From Polaribacter sp. Q13 (lineage in GTDB: Bacteria; Bacteroidota; Bacteroidia; Flavobacteriales; Flavobacteriaceae), in the NCBI RefSeq assembly GCF_016858305.2, contig NZ_CP074436.1, forward strand, positions 1,818,001 through 1,882,000: a DNA stretch of 64,000 bases. The letters are read 5' to 3'. This document shows, piece after piece, positions 17,661 to 26,803 of this stretch. Each line of letters starts with the position of its first letter. Positions within the stretch are counted from its first letter, which is position 1. The notes under the pieces are model-generated. The model was not told where the DNA came from and ran no database searches. It worked only from the letters and a program-made list of their open reading frames with translations. A program made the position numbers and the translations under genes.

Positions 17661-17693
17661 AAAATGAACCACTTATAAACAATAAAGATTTAT

Positions 17694-20504
17694 TTGAAAA
17701 ATCGTTATTACATATTACTAATATGCTTATTAGCAACCTCTTTTGTGTTTTCGCAACAGAACGCTATCAGCATAAAATCTAAATTAGATACAGAAAAAGA
17801 CGAGTTAAAAATTCAACAAGAAATTATTTTTTACAACCCTTCAGATTCTATATTAACAAAAGTTTACCTGCATAATTGGGCAAATAGCTACAGAGATAGA
17901 AAAACACCTTTATCTAAACGTTTTATTAAAGATTTTAGAAAAGATTTATACTTTGCTAAAGAAGAAGAATTAGGTTCATCAACCATAAAAAGTCTTTATG
18001 TAGATTTTGAAAACGTTTTTTATAAAGAACTTGACAAACAAGCAGACATACTAGAAATTCAACTTGACAGACCTCTATATCCTAATTCTAAAATAACCAT
18101 ATCTATTACCTATATTATAAAAATGCCCAATGCTCGTTTTACAAAATATGGTAAAACAAAAACAGGGTATCATCTTAGAAATTGGTATTTAACACCAGCA
18201 ATTTATAACAAAGGTTGGCAATTAATGAGTAATTTAAATTTAGATGATTTATACGAAAAAGGCACTGATTTTAAAATTGAAATAGATGTTCCTAATGCGT
18301 TTATTGTAGAATCTAATTTATACCAATATAAAACTAAAAAAGAAAAAACAAACAGTTACTATTTAGTTGGAAAAAACAAAACAGATGTTATTATTGGAAT
18401 TAACAAAACAAAGCAACTAAAAACCTACACTACAAAAACAGTTACTGTACATACAGATGTTTTCTCTAAAGAATTAGACTTCAATTTAACAACAAGCATC
18501 TTAAATAGAGAGCTACTTTTTATTCAAAAATACTTAGGAAAATACCCTCATGTAGAAATTTTTATTGATAAAGCAACTCAAAGTAAAAACCCTATCTATG
18601 GTTTAAATCAATTACCTAGTTTCTTACGCCCATTTTCCGATACTTTTAAATGGGATATTACGATGTTTAAGGCACTAACAAAAAGGTATATAGAAAATAC
18701 CTTACTCTTAAACAAAAGAAAAGATTACTGGCTAATAGACGGAATACAAAACTATTTAATGATCGAATATGTAGAAGAATATTACCCCGAAGTAAAACTT
18801 TTAGGTAAAGTTTCTAATTCTTGGTTTGCAAAAAGATTTAATATTTCTAAATTAGATTTTAATGATAAATATCCTTTTGTATACCAGTTTACGGCTCGTA
18901 AATTTTTAGACCAAGCATTAAATACTTCTGCAGATTCTCTTTCTAATTTTAATAGAAAAATTGTTAGTAAATACAAAGCAGGTTTAGGGCTTCGCTTTTT
19001 AAAAGGTTATTTAGGTGATAGTATTTTAAACAATACAATTCAAGAGTTCTACCAAAACAACCAATTAAAAATAATTTCAAGTAATAAATTTAATCAATTA
19101 CTTTCTTCTAAAACTACTAAAAATTTAGATTGGTTTTTTAACGATTTTGTAAAAACAAATAAAAAAATAGATCATAAAATTGAAAAAATAAAAATTGGAA
19201 AGGACAGTATTTCTGTAACTATAAAAAACAAAAGAAACCTAACAACTCCCTTAGCTATTTATGCTATCAAAGACAAAGAAATAAAATTAAAAAAATGGAT
19301 TTCTAATGTTGACAGTTCTAAAATTGTTAAATTTAAAAAAGGTAATTACGATACTTTTGTTTTAAATTATGAAAATTTGTATCCAGAGTTAAACACTTTA
19401 AATAACTGGAAAAAAATTGACAAAAAAATACTTAACAAACCAATTAAGCTTTCTTTTTTAAAAGATGTAAGTAGCCCAAATTACAATCAAATTTTTTACC
19501 AACCAGATGTGAATTACAATTTTTATAACGGTTTAATTTTGGGTGTTAAATTACACAATAGACCCCTAATAAAAAGAAACTTCGAATTTAAAGTATCTCC
19601 TTATTACGCAACAAAAAGTAACACAGTTATAGGTAGTTTTTCTTTACTTTATAATCAATATTTCGAAAAAACAAAAATTTACAGAGTCGCTTATGGGCTA
19701 TCTGGTAGCACATCAGACTATGCCGCAAACCTCTCTTACAAATCTTTTACTCCGTATGTAGCTATTACTTTTAAAAGAAAAACCTTAAGAGATGTTTCTT
19801 CAAAGTCCCTTAGAGCAAAATTAATTCATATAGAAAAAGAGATTGCCCCAGATGCTATTAAAACAGATCAAGATAAATATAGCATTCTTAGTCTAAGTTA
19901 TAATTATTCTAACCCAGACATCATTAAAGAATTTAGATACAATTTTAACACAGAATTTGCTAAAAATTTCTCTAAAGCTTCCTTAGATCTTAGATTTAGA
20001 ACTTTAACAACTTCAGATACCCAATTAGATTTTAGGTTTTTTGCAGGTCTATTTTTTAAAAATAAAACTGAAGGGGATTATTTTAATTTTGGCTTAGATA
20101 GAAGTAATGATTATTTATTTCAATTAAATTACTTGGGGAGATCTGAAAGTTCTGGTTTTTTTAGCCAGCAATATATCATAACCGAAGGAGGATTTAAATC
20201 TGTGCTTCCTACACGATTTGCAAATCAATTTATGGTTTCTAATAATTCTAGCATTGGATTATGGAAATGGATAGAGGTTTATAATGATGTAGCTTTCTTA
20301 AAAAACAAAAACCACCCGTTATATTTTGCTTATGAAAACGGAGTTCGTTTTAACTTTGTACATGAGATTTTCGAAATTTACTTTCCCTTCTACTCCAACA
20401 ATGGTTGGGAAGTATCTCAAGCAGCCTACCCACAAAAAATAAGATTTTCATTATCTGCAGATTTAAAATCTATTTATAACTTTTTTAAACGTGGATTTTA
20501 TTAA
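17694..20504 (+). CDS. M1-peptidase-like exported protein with C-terminal beta-barrel, zinc motif missing
   Basis: A 936-residue secreted protein starting at TTG with a clear signal peptide (KNRYYILLICLLATSFVFSQ). Residues about 25-600 resemble M1 (gluzincin) aminopeptidases: an N-terminal beta domain (VYLHNWANSYRDRKTPLSK), and the WLIDGIQNYL segment at the place of the M1 WLNEGFAxY motif. No HExxH motif is present: the expected site reads MFKALTKRYIENTLLLNK. Residues about 620-936 are alternating hydrophobic/aromatic strands (for example FEFKVSPYYATKSNTVIG) ending in an aromatic residue, as in outer-membrane barrels. It is probably a non-catalytic surface protein; function is unknown. Confidence 0.7.
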   Translation: MKNRYYILLICLLATSFVFSQQNAISIKSKLDTEKDELKIQQEIIFYNPSDSILTKVYLHNWANSYRDRKTPLSKRFIKDFRKDLYFAKEEELGSSTIKSLYVDFENVFYKELDKQADILEIQLDRPLYPNSKITISITYIIKMPNARFTKYGKTKTGYHLRNWYLTPAIYNKGWQLMSNLNLDDLYEKGTDFKIEIDVPNAFIVESNLYQYKTKKEKTNSYYLVGKNKTDVIIGINKTKQLKTYTTKTVTVHTDVFSKELDFNLTTSILNRELLFIQKYLGKYPHVEIFIDKATQSKNPIYGLNQLPSFLRPFSDTFKWDITMFKALTKRYIENTLLLNKRKDYWLIDGIQNYLMIEYVEEYYPEVKLLGKVSNSWFAKRFNISKLDFNDKYPFVYQFTARKFLDQALNTSADSLSNFNRKIVSKYKAGLGLRFLKGYLGDSILNNTIQEFYQNNQLKIISSNKFNQLLSSKTTKNLDWFFNDFVKTNKKIDHKIEKIKIGKDSISVTIKNKRNLTTPLAIYAIKDKEIKLKKWISNVDSSKIVKFKKGNYDTFVLNYENLYPELNTLNNWKKIDKKILNKPIKLSFLKDVSSPNYNQIFYQPDVNYNFYNGLILGVKLHNRPLIKRNFEFKVSPYYATKSNTVIGSFSLLYNQYFEKTKIYRVAYGLSGSTSDYAANLSYKSFTPYVAITFKRKTLRDVSSKSLRAKLIHIEKEIAPDAIKTDQDKYSILSLSYNYSNPDIIKEFRYNFNTEFAKNFSKASLDLRFRTLTTSDTQLDFRFFAGLFFKNKTEGDYFNFGLDRSNDYLFQLNYLGRSESSGFFSQQYIITEGGFKSVLPTRFANQFMVSNNSSIGLWKWIEVYNDVAFLKNKNHPLYFAYENGVRFNFVHEIFEIYFPFYSNNGWEVSQAAYPQKIRFSLSADLKSIYNFFKRGFY

Positions 20505-20623
20505 ATTAACAACAATTAGTTTTGTTTTTATTTGAAATATTTTCAACAAAAACAATATAATTCATGTAAATTTTACATAATTCTTAATAAATATTTATAT
20601 TTTTCAATATCAACTAAAAAAAC

Positions 20624-20631
20624 TATCTTTG
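20624..20631 (+). promoter_or_regulatory. -7 element (TATCTTTG) upstream of the E1 gene
   Basis: TATCTTTG matches the Bacteroidetes -7 box TAnnTTTG, with a predicted start near 20638, about 18 bases before the ATG. The -33 TTG is not clear in the A/T-rich upstream DNA. Confidence 0.45.
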
Positions 20632-20655
20632 TAAGACCTTAAAAATCTCATAAAA

Positions 20656-23109
20656 ATGTTGCAGGAAACACCTATAGAGAATAAACAAAAACTTTCATTT
20701 CAAGATTTTAAAACTGAAGTTTTAAATGATTATAGAATTGCTAAAATTAGTAGAGAATGCAGTTTATTAGGCCGTAGAGAAGTTTTAACAGGTAAAGCAA
20801 AATTTGGAATTTTTGGAGACGGAAAAGAGGTTCCACAACTAGCAATGGCTAAAGCTTTTAAACTGGGCGATTTTAGATCTGGTTACTATAGAGATCAAAC
20901 TTTTATGATGGCTATTGGAGAATTAACTCCACAACAATTTTTTGCTGGCTTATACGCACACACAGATATTAAAGCAGAACCAATGTCTGCTGGTAGACAA
21001 ATGGGTGGGCATTTTACCACACACAGTTTAAATGATGATGGTAGTTGGAAAGACTTAACAAAACAATATAATTCTAGCGCAGACATTTCACCTACAGCAG
21101 GTCAAATGCCTCGTTTACTAGGCTTAGCACAAGCATCTAAAATATACAGAACAGAAAAAAGTGTACAACATAAATCTAACTTTTCTACAAACGGAAATGA
21201 AGTTGCATGGGGAACCATTGGAAACGCAAGTACCAGTGAAGGTGTTTTTTTTGAAACTATAAATGCAGCTGGAGTTTTACAAGTACCAATGTTAATGAGT
21301 GTTTGGGATGATGAATATGGAATTTCTGTTCACGCAAAACACCAAACAACAAAAGAAAGTATTTCTGAAGTTTTAAAAGGGTTTGAGAGAGACCACACCA
21401 AAAATGGTTTAGAAATCTTTGTTGTAAACGGATGGGACTACGTTCAATTAGTTGATGTATATAACAAAGCAGCGAAAATTGCACGAGAAGAACATGTGCC
21501 TATTTTAATACATGTAAAAGAACTTACACAACCACAAGGTCACTCTACCTCGGGTTCTCATGAAAGATACAAAGGAAAAGAAAGACTTGCATGGGAAAAA
21601 GAACATGATTGCATTACTAAAATGCGACACTGGATTTTAAATTTTGAACTAGAAACAGAAACAGGAGAAGTTTTACGCTTTGTAGAATCTGAAGAAGAGA
21701 TTATTATTCTAGAAAAAAAAGCTAAAAAAGAGGTTGTTAGCGCCAAAAGAAATGCCTGGAACGCATTTATTAATGAAATAAAATCAGAAGTAAATACTGC
21801 CACTCAATTATTAGAAAAAGTTGCTAACAAAAGTAAAAATAGCAGTTTTATCAATAAACATATAAAAGATTTAATTTCTATTGTAGAACCAACTAGAAAA
21901 GATGTTTTATCTACTGCAAGAAAAACACTTCGTTACTTAAAAGATGAAAGTTTTGCAGAAAAAATACTGCTTCAAAATTTCATAAAAAACTCATTAAAAG
22001 TTGCTGAAGAAAAATTCTCATCACACCTGCATAGCGAATCTAGTTTTAACGCTTTAAACGTGCCTAAAAAGCTACCTGTTTACGCTAAAAATAAAACTTT
22101 AGTTGATGCACGAATAATCATGAGAGATAATTTTGATGCCATTCTAAAAAAATACCCTGAAGTAATTATTTTTGGTGAAGATGCAGGTTTTATTGGTGAT
22201 GTAAATCAAGGATTAGAGGGGCTTCAAGAGAAATATGGCGAAACTAGAGTTGCAGATACAGGTATTAGAGAAGCAACGATTATAGGCCAAGGTATTGGTT
22301 TAGCACTGCGTGGTTTAAGACCAATTGCAGAAATTCAATATTTAGATTACCTACTTTACGCTCTACAAATTATGAGTGATGATTTGGCAACTTTACACTA
22401 TAGAACTTTTGGTAAACAAAAAGCGCCATTAATTATTAGAACTCGTGGCCATAGACTAGAAGGTATTTGGCATGCTGGTTCGCCAATGGCAGGAATTATA
22501 AATAATGTTAGAGGAATTCATGTATTAGTACCAAGAAACATGACAAAAGCAGCAGGGTTTTACAATACATTACTAGAAGGAGACGAACCTGCCTTAGTTA
22601 TAGAATGCCTAAATGGTTACCGATTAAAAGAAGAATTACCCATAAATTTAGGTGATTACAAAACACAAATTGGCGTTGTAGAAACAATTAAACAAGGTAC
22701 CGATTTAACAGTTGTTTCTTACGGATCTACATTAAGAATTGTTGAGCAAGCTGCAAAAGAATTACTACAAGCAGATATTAATATAGAAATTATAGATGCA
22801 CAAAGTTTACTGCCTTTTGACATAAATCATGATTGTGTAAAAAGCTTAGAAAAAACGAATAAGTTATTAATAGTTGATGAAGACTTACCCGGTGGAGCTT
22901 CTGCTTACCTTCTGCAAAAAATAGTAGAAAACCAAAATGGTTACATGTTTTTAGATAGCAAACCCGCAACTTTAACTGCTAAAGAACATAGAACAGCGTA
23001 TGGTACAGATGGAGATTATTTTTCCAAACCATCTGCAGAAGATATTTATGAGAAAATTTATGAAATGATGAATGAAGCAAACCCTAGTAAATATAAAAGT
23101 TTGTATTAA
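20656..23109 (+). CDS. 2-oxoacid dehydrogenase E1 component, alpha and beta subunits fused
   Basis: Thiamine diphosphate-dependent E1, probably of the branched-chain 2-oxoacid dehydrogenase complex (oxidative decarboxylation of Val/Leu/Ile 2-oxoacids). The 817 residues have an alpha part (about 1-400; PTAGQMPRLLGLAQASK, TIGNASTSEGVFFETIN for thiamine diphosphate/Mg binding) and a beta part (about 475-817; IIFGEDAGFIGDVNQGLEG, ADTGIREATIIGQGIGLALRG, LIIRTRGHRLEGIWHAGSP). The linker between them (about 400-470) is helical. The fusion replaces the usual two genes. The E2 and E3 genes are not in this window. Intact. Confidence 0.93.
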   Translation: MLQETPIENKQKLSFQDFKTEVLNDYRIAKISRECSLLGRREVLTGKAKFGIFGDGKEVPQLAMAKAFKLGDFRSGYYRDQTFMMAIGELTPQQFFAGLYAHTDIKAEPMSAGRQMGGHFTTHSLNDDGSWKDLTKQYNSSADISPTAGQMPRLLGLAQASKIYRTEKSVQHKSNFSTNGNEVAWGTIGNASTSEGVFFETINAAGVLQVPMLMSVWDDEYGISVHAKHQTTKESISEVLKGFERDHTKNGLEIFVVNGWDYVQLVDVYNKAAKIAREEHVPILIHVKELTQPQGHSTSGSHERYKGKERLAWEKEHDCITKMRHWILNFELETETGEVLRFVESEEEIIILEKKAKKEVVSAKRNAWNAFINEIKSEVNTATQLLEKVANKSKNSSFINKHIKDLISIVEPTRKDVLSTARKTLRYLKDESFAEKILLQNFIKNSLKVAEEKFSSHLHSESSFNALNVPKKLPVYAKNKTLVDARIIMRDNFDAILKKYPEVIIFGEDAGFIGDVNQGLEGLQEKYGETRVADTGIREATIIGQGIGLALRGLRPIAEIQYLDYLLYALQIMSDDLATLHYRTFGKQKAPLIIRTRGHRLEGIWHAGSPMAGIINNVRGIHVLVPRNMTKAAGFYNTLLEGDEPALVIECLNGYRLKEELPINLGDYKTQIGVVETIKQGTDLTVVSYGSTLRIVEQAAKELLQADINIEIIDAQSLLPFDINHDCVKSLEKTNKLLIVDEDLPGGASAYLLQKIVENQNGYMFLDSKPATLTAKEHRTAYGTDGDYFSKPSAEDIYEKIYEMMNEANPSKYKSLY

Positions 23110-23167
23110 TAGATGTTGTAATTTATTACGAATGAAAAATTACGAGTTGAGTATAAAATAACTAATC

Positions 23168-23605
23168 TTGAAAATGAAAAAATACAAATACTTAATAGCG
23201 TCAGTACTTTTGATTATATTAATGATTTTAATTTTTATTCCGAGAAATCCAGAAAGAATCTATTTTATTTATGACAAAGATTTGAATGCTTGTAATCAAA
23301 AAATAATATGGCACGGAAGCATAAAAGATTCTTACTTAATTTGTAATCATTCAAAATTTATATATTTCAAAAAAAATCAAGAAAAGAAATCAATAATAAC
23401 TAATCTGAGTAAAATAGATAATTATAAAATTCTATCAAAAGATGAGTTACTAAAAAGATTTCATAATGGAATAAATTATCGAGTAAAAAATGATTTTGAT
23501 TTATTGGATAGATATAAGAAATTTGATTTTAGACTAATTATTAGAGATACTATTTTGAATAAGATAGAAATAATCCCAGTTAATAATATTCGAATTTTGA
23601 GTTGA
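23168..23605 (+). CDS. small membrane-anchored protein of unknown function
   Basis: A 145-residue protein not recognised as a known family. It has one N-terminal membrane helix (about 7-26, YLIASVLLIILMILIFIP) and a Lys/Asn/Ile-rich extracytoplasmic part with two Cys (residues about 42 and 58) that could form a disulfide. The base composition is even more A/T-rich than its neighbours. It is followed at once by the 127-bp element at 23622-23748. This placement, between a core gene and a repeat, suggests an accessory or cassette-like origin. Confidence 0.65.
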   Translation: MKMKKYKYLIASVLLIILMILIFIPRNPERIYFIYDKDLNACNQKIIWHGSIKDSYLICNHSKFIYFKKNQEKKSIITNLSKIDNYKILSKDELLKRFHNGINYRVKNDFDLLDRYKKFDFRLIIRDTILNKIEIIPVNNIRILS

Positions 23606-23621
23606 ACAATATAACAAATTA

Positions 23622-23748
23622 CAACACCGTACAAAATTAATTGCTTGGTTTTGGCACATTTACGAAAATTCTTTGGGATTTTCTATTCGGTAATTATTTA
23701 CTAAATTAAGTATTTAAACAACGCAACTAATCTTGTACAAACACGTTG
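23622..23748. repeat. 127-bp intergenic element with imperfect inverted termini
   Basis: The left end CAACACCGTACAAAATTAAT (continuing TGC) and the reverse complement of the right end, CAACGTGTTTGTACAAGATT (continuing AGTTGC), align well; the inner part GTACAAAATTAATTGC / GTACAAGATTAGTTGC matches at 14 of 16. Between the ends lies GAAAATTC-TTTG-GGATTTTC, a second hairpin, and CGGTAATTATTTACTAAATT. From memory, similar sequences recur beside small unknown genes in Flavobacteriaceae, but I cannot check this here. It encodes no protein. Confidence 0.7.
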
Positions 23749-23754
23749 CCATTA

Positions 23755-24315
23755 ATTAGAAAGTTATTGACAATACTTCTCCAATGAATGATTCTGATTG
23801 GATCTTTTTTCTTGTAAATTAAAAAAAGTAAAGTTCAAAAAAAAAAAAAACACCTCCTTATTAAAGATTGGCAAGGTTGCAAATTATTTATATTTCATTG
23901 CCAAAGTAATAATCCGACTTTATATTCCTAGAATTGAAAATGATTTAACTTTTGGCTTTTTATTTGACAATGAATTTGTTACGGGCTATGATTCTTTTTT
24001 AACACAAAGCTGTCTAAATATCAAATTGAAACCTTAACAGAAACAATCTTGTGGAAAATTTCAAACAAAGACCTGCAAGAAGCTTATCAAAAAACAAGTA
24101 GTGGAAATATTATTGGTAGAAAAATGGCTGAAAACATGTTTTTAATAAAATCGAAAAGAGAGCTTTCTTTTTTAAGTAAAACAGCAGAAGAAAGGTTTTT
24201 AGATTTATTCTCTGACAGACCAGAATTATTTCAACAAATACCTTTAAAACATATTGCCTCATACATGGGTGTTACACCACAAGCATTAAGTAGAATAAGA
24301 AAACGTATTACTTAA
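23755..24315 (+). pseudogene. Crp/Fnr-family transcription regulator, broken by frameshifts
   Basis: Reading across three frames reconstructs a nearly full Crp/Fnr protein of about 187 residues. Pieces: VIDNTSPMNDSDWIFF (from 23757), then after a shift at a T-run near 23806 KLKKVKFKKKKNTSLLKIGK and YLYFIAKVIIRLYI..NDLTFGFLFDNEFVTGYDSFLTQ, then after a shift near 24025 SKYQIETLTETILWKISNKD to the C-terminal helix-turn-helix IASYMGVTPQALSRIRKRI. The second break looks like one lost base. A run of about 13 A lies at 23838. The last 88 residues remain open from a TTG at 24049 but lack the cyclic-nucleotide-like domain. Inactive as a regulator, barring programmed frameshifting. Confidence 0.85.
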
Positions 24316-24385
24316 CTTGGGCTCATTGTTATCTCATAAACTTTTCTGAACTTTACATTCCAATAATTTAGAAAAACTAAAAACA

Positions 24386-24661
24386 ATGAATAAATTAATC
24401 ACAAATCGAAATCTGACAATTATAAATTTCACAATTGTATCCTTCTTTATTTTAATCTACATAATTAATTTTTATGAAATAGATTTTGTCTTAATTGGAG
24501 TACTTCGAGAATTATTAACAATCCCATTTCTTATTGCACAATTATTTTTCTTAGTCATTGGAGTAAAATATTTAATTAAAAACAGTCGGAATTTCTGGAC
24601 AATAATTAGTTTTGTTTCATTAGCTATTTGTACTGCAATTACAATTGGGTCATTCATTTAA
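24386..24661 (+). CDS. small integral membrane protein of unknown function
   Basis: A 91-residue protein with three likely membrane helices (about 11-31 TIINFTIVSFFILIYIINF, 38-60 with IPFLIAQLFFLVIGVKYL, 68-90 FWTIISFVSLAICTAITIG). No family recognised. It starts at ATG 70 bases after the dead regulator and precedes the convergent DUF2851 gene. It belongs to the accessory pocket. Confidence 0.6.
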   Translation: MNKLITNRNLTIINFTIVSFFILIYIINFYEIDFVLIGVLRELLTIPFLIAQLFFLVIGVKYLIKNSRNFWTIISFVSLAICTAITIGSFI

Positions 24662-24718
24662 AAAAAATAAAGATTCACATGAGTAAACTGAATTCAATGA
24701 TTACCTACATTCAATAAT

Positions 24719-26062
24719 TTAACGCAACAACTTTACTCCAACCGCACACTGTAAGCACCTTTTTTTATTACAATAATTATTTTTAAGTTCTATTAAAGCC
24801 TGAGTTTCATAAGCATTTTTTGCTTTTATACCAATTTCATCAAACTTAGAAATAATACTATTTTTTTCTGATTTTATTTGCTGAAGAATCTCTAAAAACG
24901 CTACTTCATTTACTTCTCCTCTATTTTTTTGATATAAAAATTTTAGAGGAATAATAGTGTTTATCAGTAATAAATCTACAAACGATTTAGATAGTTTTTT
25001 TTGTGTTAATTTTGAAGTTTTATCAAATGTATAATGTATTTTCCAGAACGGATGTACATCAATTTCAAACAAATCATAAAATTCTTTTAAGGTTTCTATT
25101 TGCATCATTTTAGAAAATAAATTCTGATGTAAATGATACAAAGCTATTAATTGCGCAATACGTATCGTTGGAAAATTAGGTGGTCTCATTCTAAAAAAAG
25201 AAAACTGATTTTTAGAAATTGACTTCAAATTATATTTATGTTCTAAATAATTATACTCGGTTTTTAATTGTTGAGAATACACATCTTCAAGAACTTCCTC
25301 TAAAAACCCTGCTTGTCCAAATAACAAGGCAGCTAATTGATTTTCATTAAACCTTACTTTTCTTAGCATAGAAAAGTCAAAAGATGTTGCCAAACTAAAA
25401 AAGGCATCACCATTAACTTTCAACCCAAAATTCTTTGCTAATAACTTAAATAAAACCGCCTCATAGTCATTTTGATTATCTACCAAAACCTGATTCATTT
25501 CGATAGATTTTCGTTCTAAACGCTCAAAAAATAATCGTTCTTTCCAATTTTCAAGAGTAAAACTATCAACAGAACTAATTTCCGTTTCACAAGGAATCCA
25601 ACGTTGATTGGTTGAAAATAAATTACGATAATTATCTAAAGCCGATTTAAACACAAAATCTTTTAAAACTAAAACAGGTAAAGGTATATTATTCTTCATA
25701 AAAACAGTTGCGTCATCTTCCCAAACCACATGCAAAATAACTGCATCATAATTTTTATCAATTTCATGATGATGCGCATACCAATCAGACGATTTTAAAT
25801 GAATTTCTACATTACCAATCCAAAGTTGGTTTTCAATTTTAATTTGAGCGTTCAAAAAATCTGGTCCAGAATTATGGTTATGATTTCCAGCTTTTAAAAT
25901 ATTTAAACTTTCTTTAGTAGTTGTTTTTAAATCATGAATAGAAAATAATTGATACTTCCATACATAATGAAGAAAATCCTCATTCATAGTTTTTTTGTTA
26001 TCAAGATACAAAAAATGATTTATACCTTTATCAATATTTATAATCACATGAATAGAACTCAT
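24719..26062 (-). CDS. DUF2851 family protein
   Basis: A 447-residue protein typical of Bacteroidetes. Recognisable family stretches are MNEDFLHYVWKYQLFS, LKAGNHNHNSGPDFLNAQIK, IGNVEIHLKSSDWYAHHH and the C-terminal CNKKRCLQCAVG, whose three Cys could bind metal. The N-terminal His/Asp/Glu-rich region (NSGPDF... VEIHLKSSDW) resembles a nuclease-like core, but the biochemical role is unproven. The start used is ATG at 26062; the Met at about residue 26 (MNEDFLHYVWKY) begins the conserved part and is a likely better start. Confidence 0.85.
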   Translation of the reverse strand: MSSIHVIINIDKGINHFLYLDNKKTMNEDFLHYVWKYQLFSIHDLKTTTKESLNILKAGNHNHNSGPDFLNAQIKIENQLWIGNVEIHLKSSDWYAHHHEIDKNYDAVILHVVWEDDATVFMKNNIPLPVLVLKDFVFKSALDNYRNLFSTNQRWIPCETEISSVDSFTLENWKERLFFERLERKSIEMNQVLVDNQNDYEAVLFKLLAKNFGLKVNGDAFFSLATSFDFSMLRKVRFNENQLAALLFGQAGFLEEVLEDVYSQQLKTEYNYLEHKYNLKSISKNQFSFFRMRPPNFPTIRIAQLIALYHLHQNLFSKMMQIETLKEFYDLFEIDVHPFWKIHYTFDKTSKLTQKKLSKSFVDLLLINTIIPLKFLYQKNRGEVNEVAFLEILQQIKSEKNSIISKFDEIGIKAKNAYETQALIELKNNYCNKKRCLQCAVGVKLLR

Positions 26063-26101
26063 CTAAAAGAATGACTTATTTTTGTAACCTAATTAAGATA
26101 A

Positions 26102-26734
26102 ATGAATATTATAGATAGTTTAAAATGGCGTTATGCTGTTAAAAAGTTTGATTCAGAAAAACAGCTTTCTGAAACACAAATAAACACTTTAAAAGAAGCT
26201 TTTAACTTAACAGCAACTTCTTACGGCTTACAACCTTTAAAATTAGTTGTAATTAAAAATAAAGAGATACAAAAGGAACTAGTTGCACATTCTTTTAACC
26301 AAAATCAACTATTAGAAGCGTCTCATGTTTTAGTTATTTGTGTTATTGATAATTATACTACAGAAGAAATACAAAATTATTTTAAATTAGTTAAAGAAAT
26401 TAGAAATACACCCGAAACCATTACAAAGCCCTTTAAAGATTTTTTGATGGAAGATGTTCAGAAAAAAACACAAGAAGAATTACTTCTATGGAATAAAAAC
26501 CAAGCGTATATAGCATTAGGTAACTTAATGACCGTTTGTGCCATAGAAAAAATAGACGCTTGCCCTATGGAGGGTTTTATTCCGGATAAATATATTGAAA
26601 TTCTGAATCTGAATGCACTAAATTTAAAACCCGTTTTGGTTTTACCTGTAGGCTTTAGAGCAGATGATTGTTATATGAAAGATTTAACTAAAGTTAGAAA
26701 AAACTTAACAGAAACTGTTATAGAAATAGTGTAA
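26102..26734 (+). CDS. NAD(P)H-dependent nitroreductase-family oxidoreductase
   Basis: FMN-dependent reductase of the NfsB/NfnB type, acting on nitroaromatics or quinones or as a flavin reductase. The 210 residues show the family start SLKWRYAVKKFDSEKQLS (FMN phosphate contacts), TSYGLQPLKLVVI, and the C-terminal LPVGFRADDCYMKDLTKVRK. It is divergent from DUF2851 with 39 bases between starts; a TATTTTTG box at about 26077-26084 fits a plus-strand promoter. The natural substrate is unknown. Confidence 0.9.
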   Translation: MNIIDSLKWRYAVKKFDSEKQLSETQINTLKEAFNLTATSYGLQPLKLVVIKNKEIQKELVAHSFNQNQLLEASHVLVICVIDNYTTEEIQNYFKLVKEIRNTPETITKPFKDFLMEDVQKKTQEELLLWNKNQAYIALGNLMTVCAIEKIDACPMEGFIPDKYIEILNLNALNLKPVLVLPVGFRADDCYMKDLTKVRKNLTETVIEIV

Positions 26735-26757
26735 ATTTACTGACTGAAATTTAGTTT

Positions 26758-26777
26758 TAAGGCTTTTTTTAGCCTTC
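26758..26777 (+). terminator. short hairpin after the nitroreductase gene
   Basis: AAGGCT and AGCCTT arms enclose a T-run. The stem is only 6 bp and no U-tract follows, so termination would be weak. Confidence 0.4.
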
Positions 26778-26803
26778 AAAAATTTATAATAAAAAACAAG
26801 AAA

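Noticed and set aside
23622..23748. Standard integron attC site
   Set aside because: The ends do not give the RYYYAAC/GTTRRRY core and no integron integrase is in the window; only the general layout is similar.
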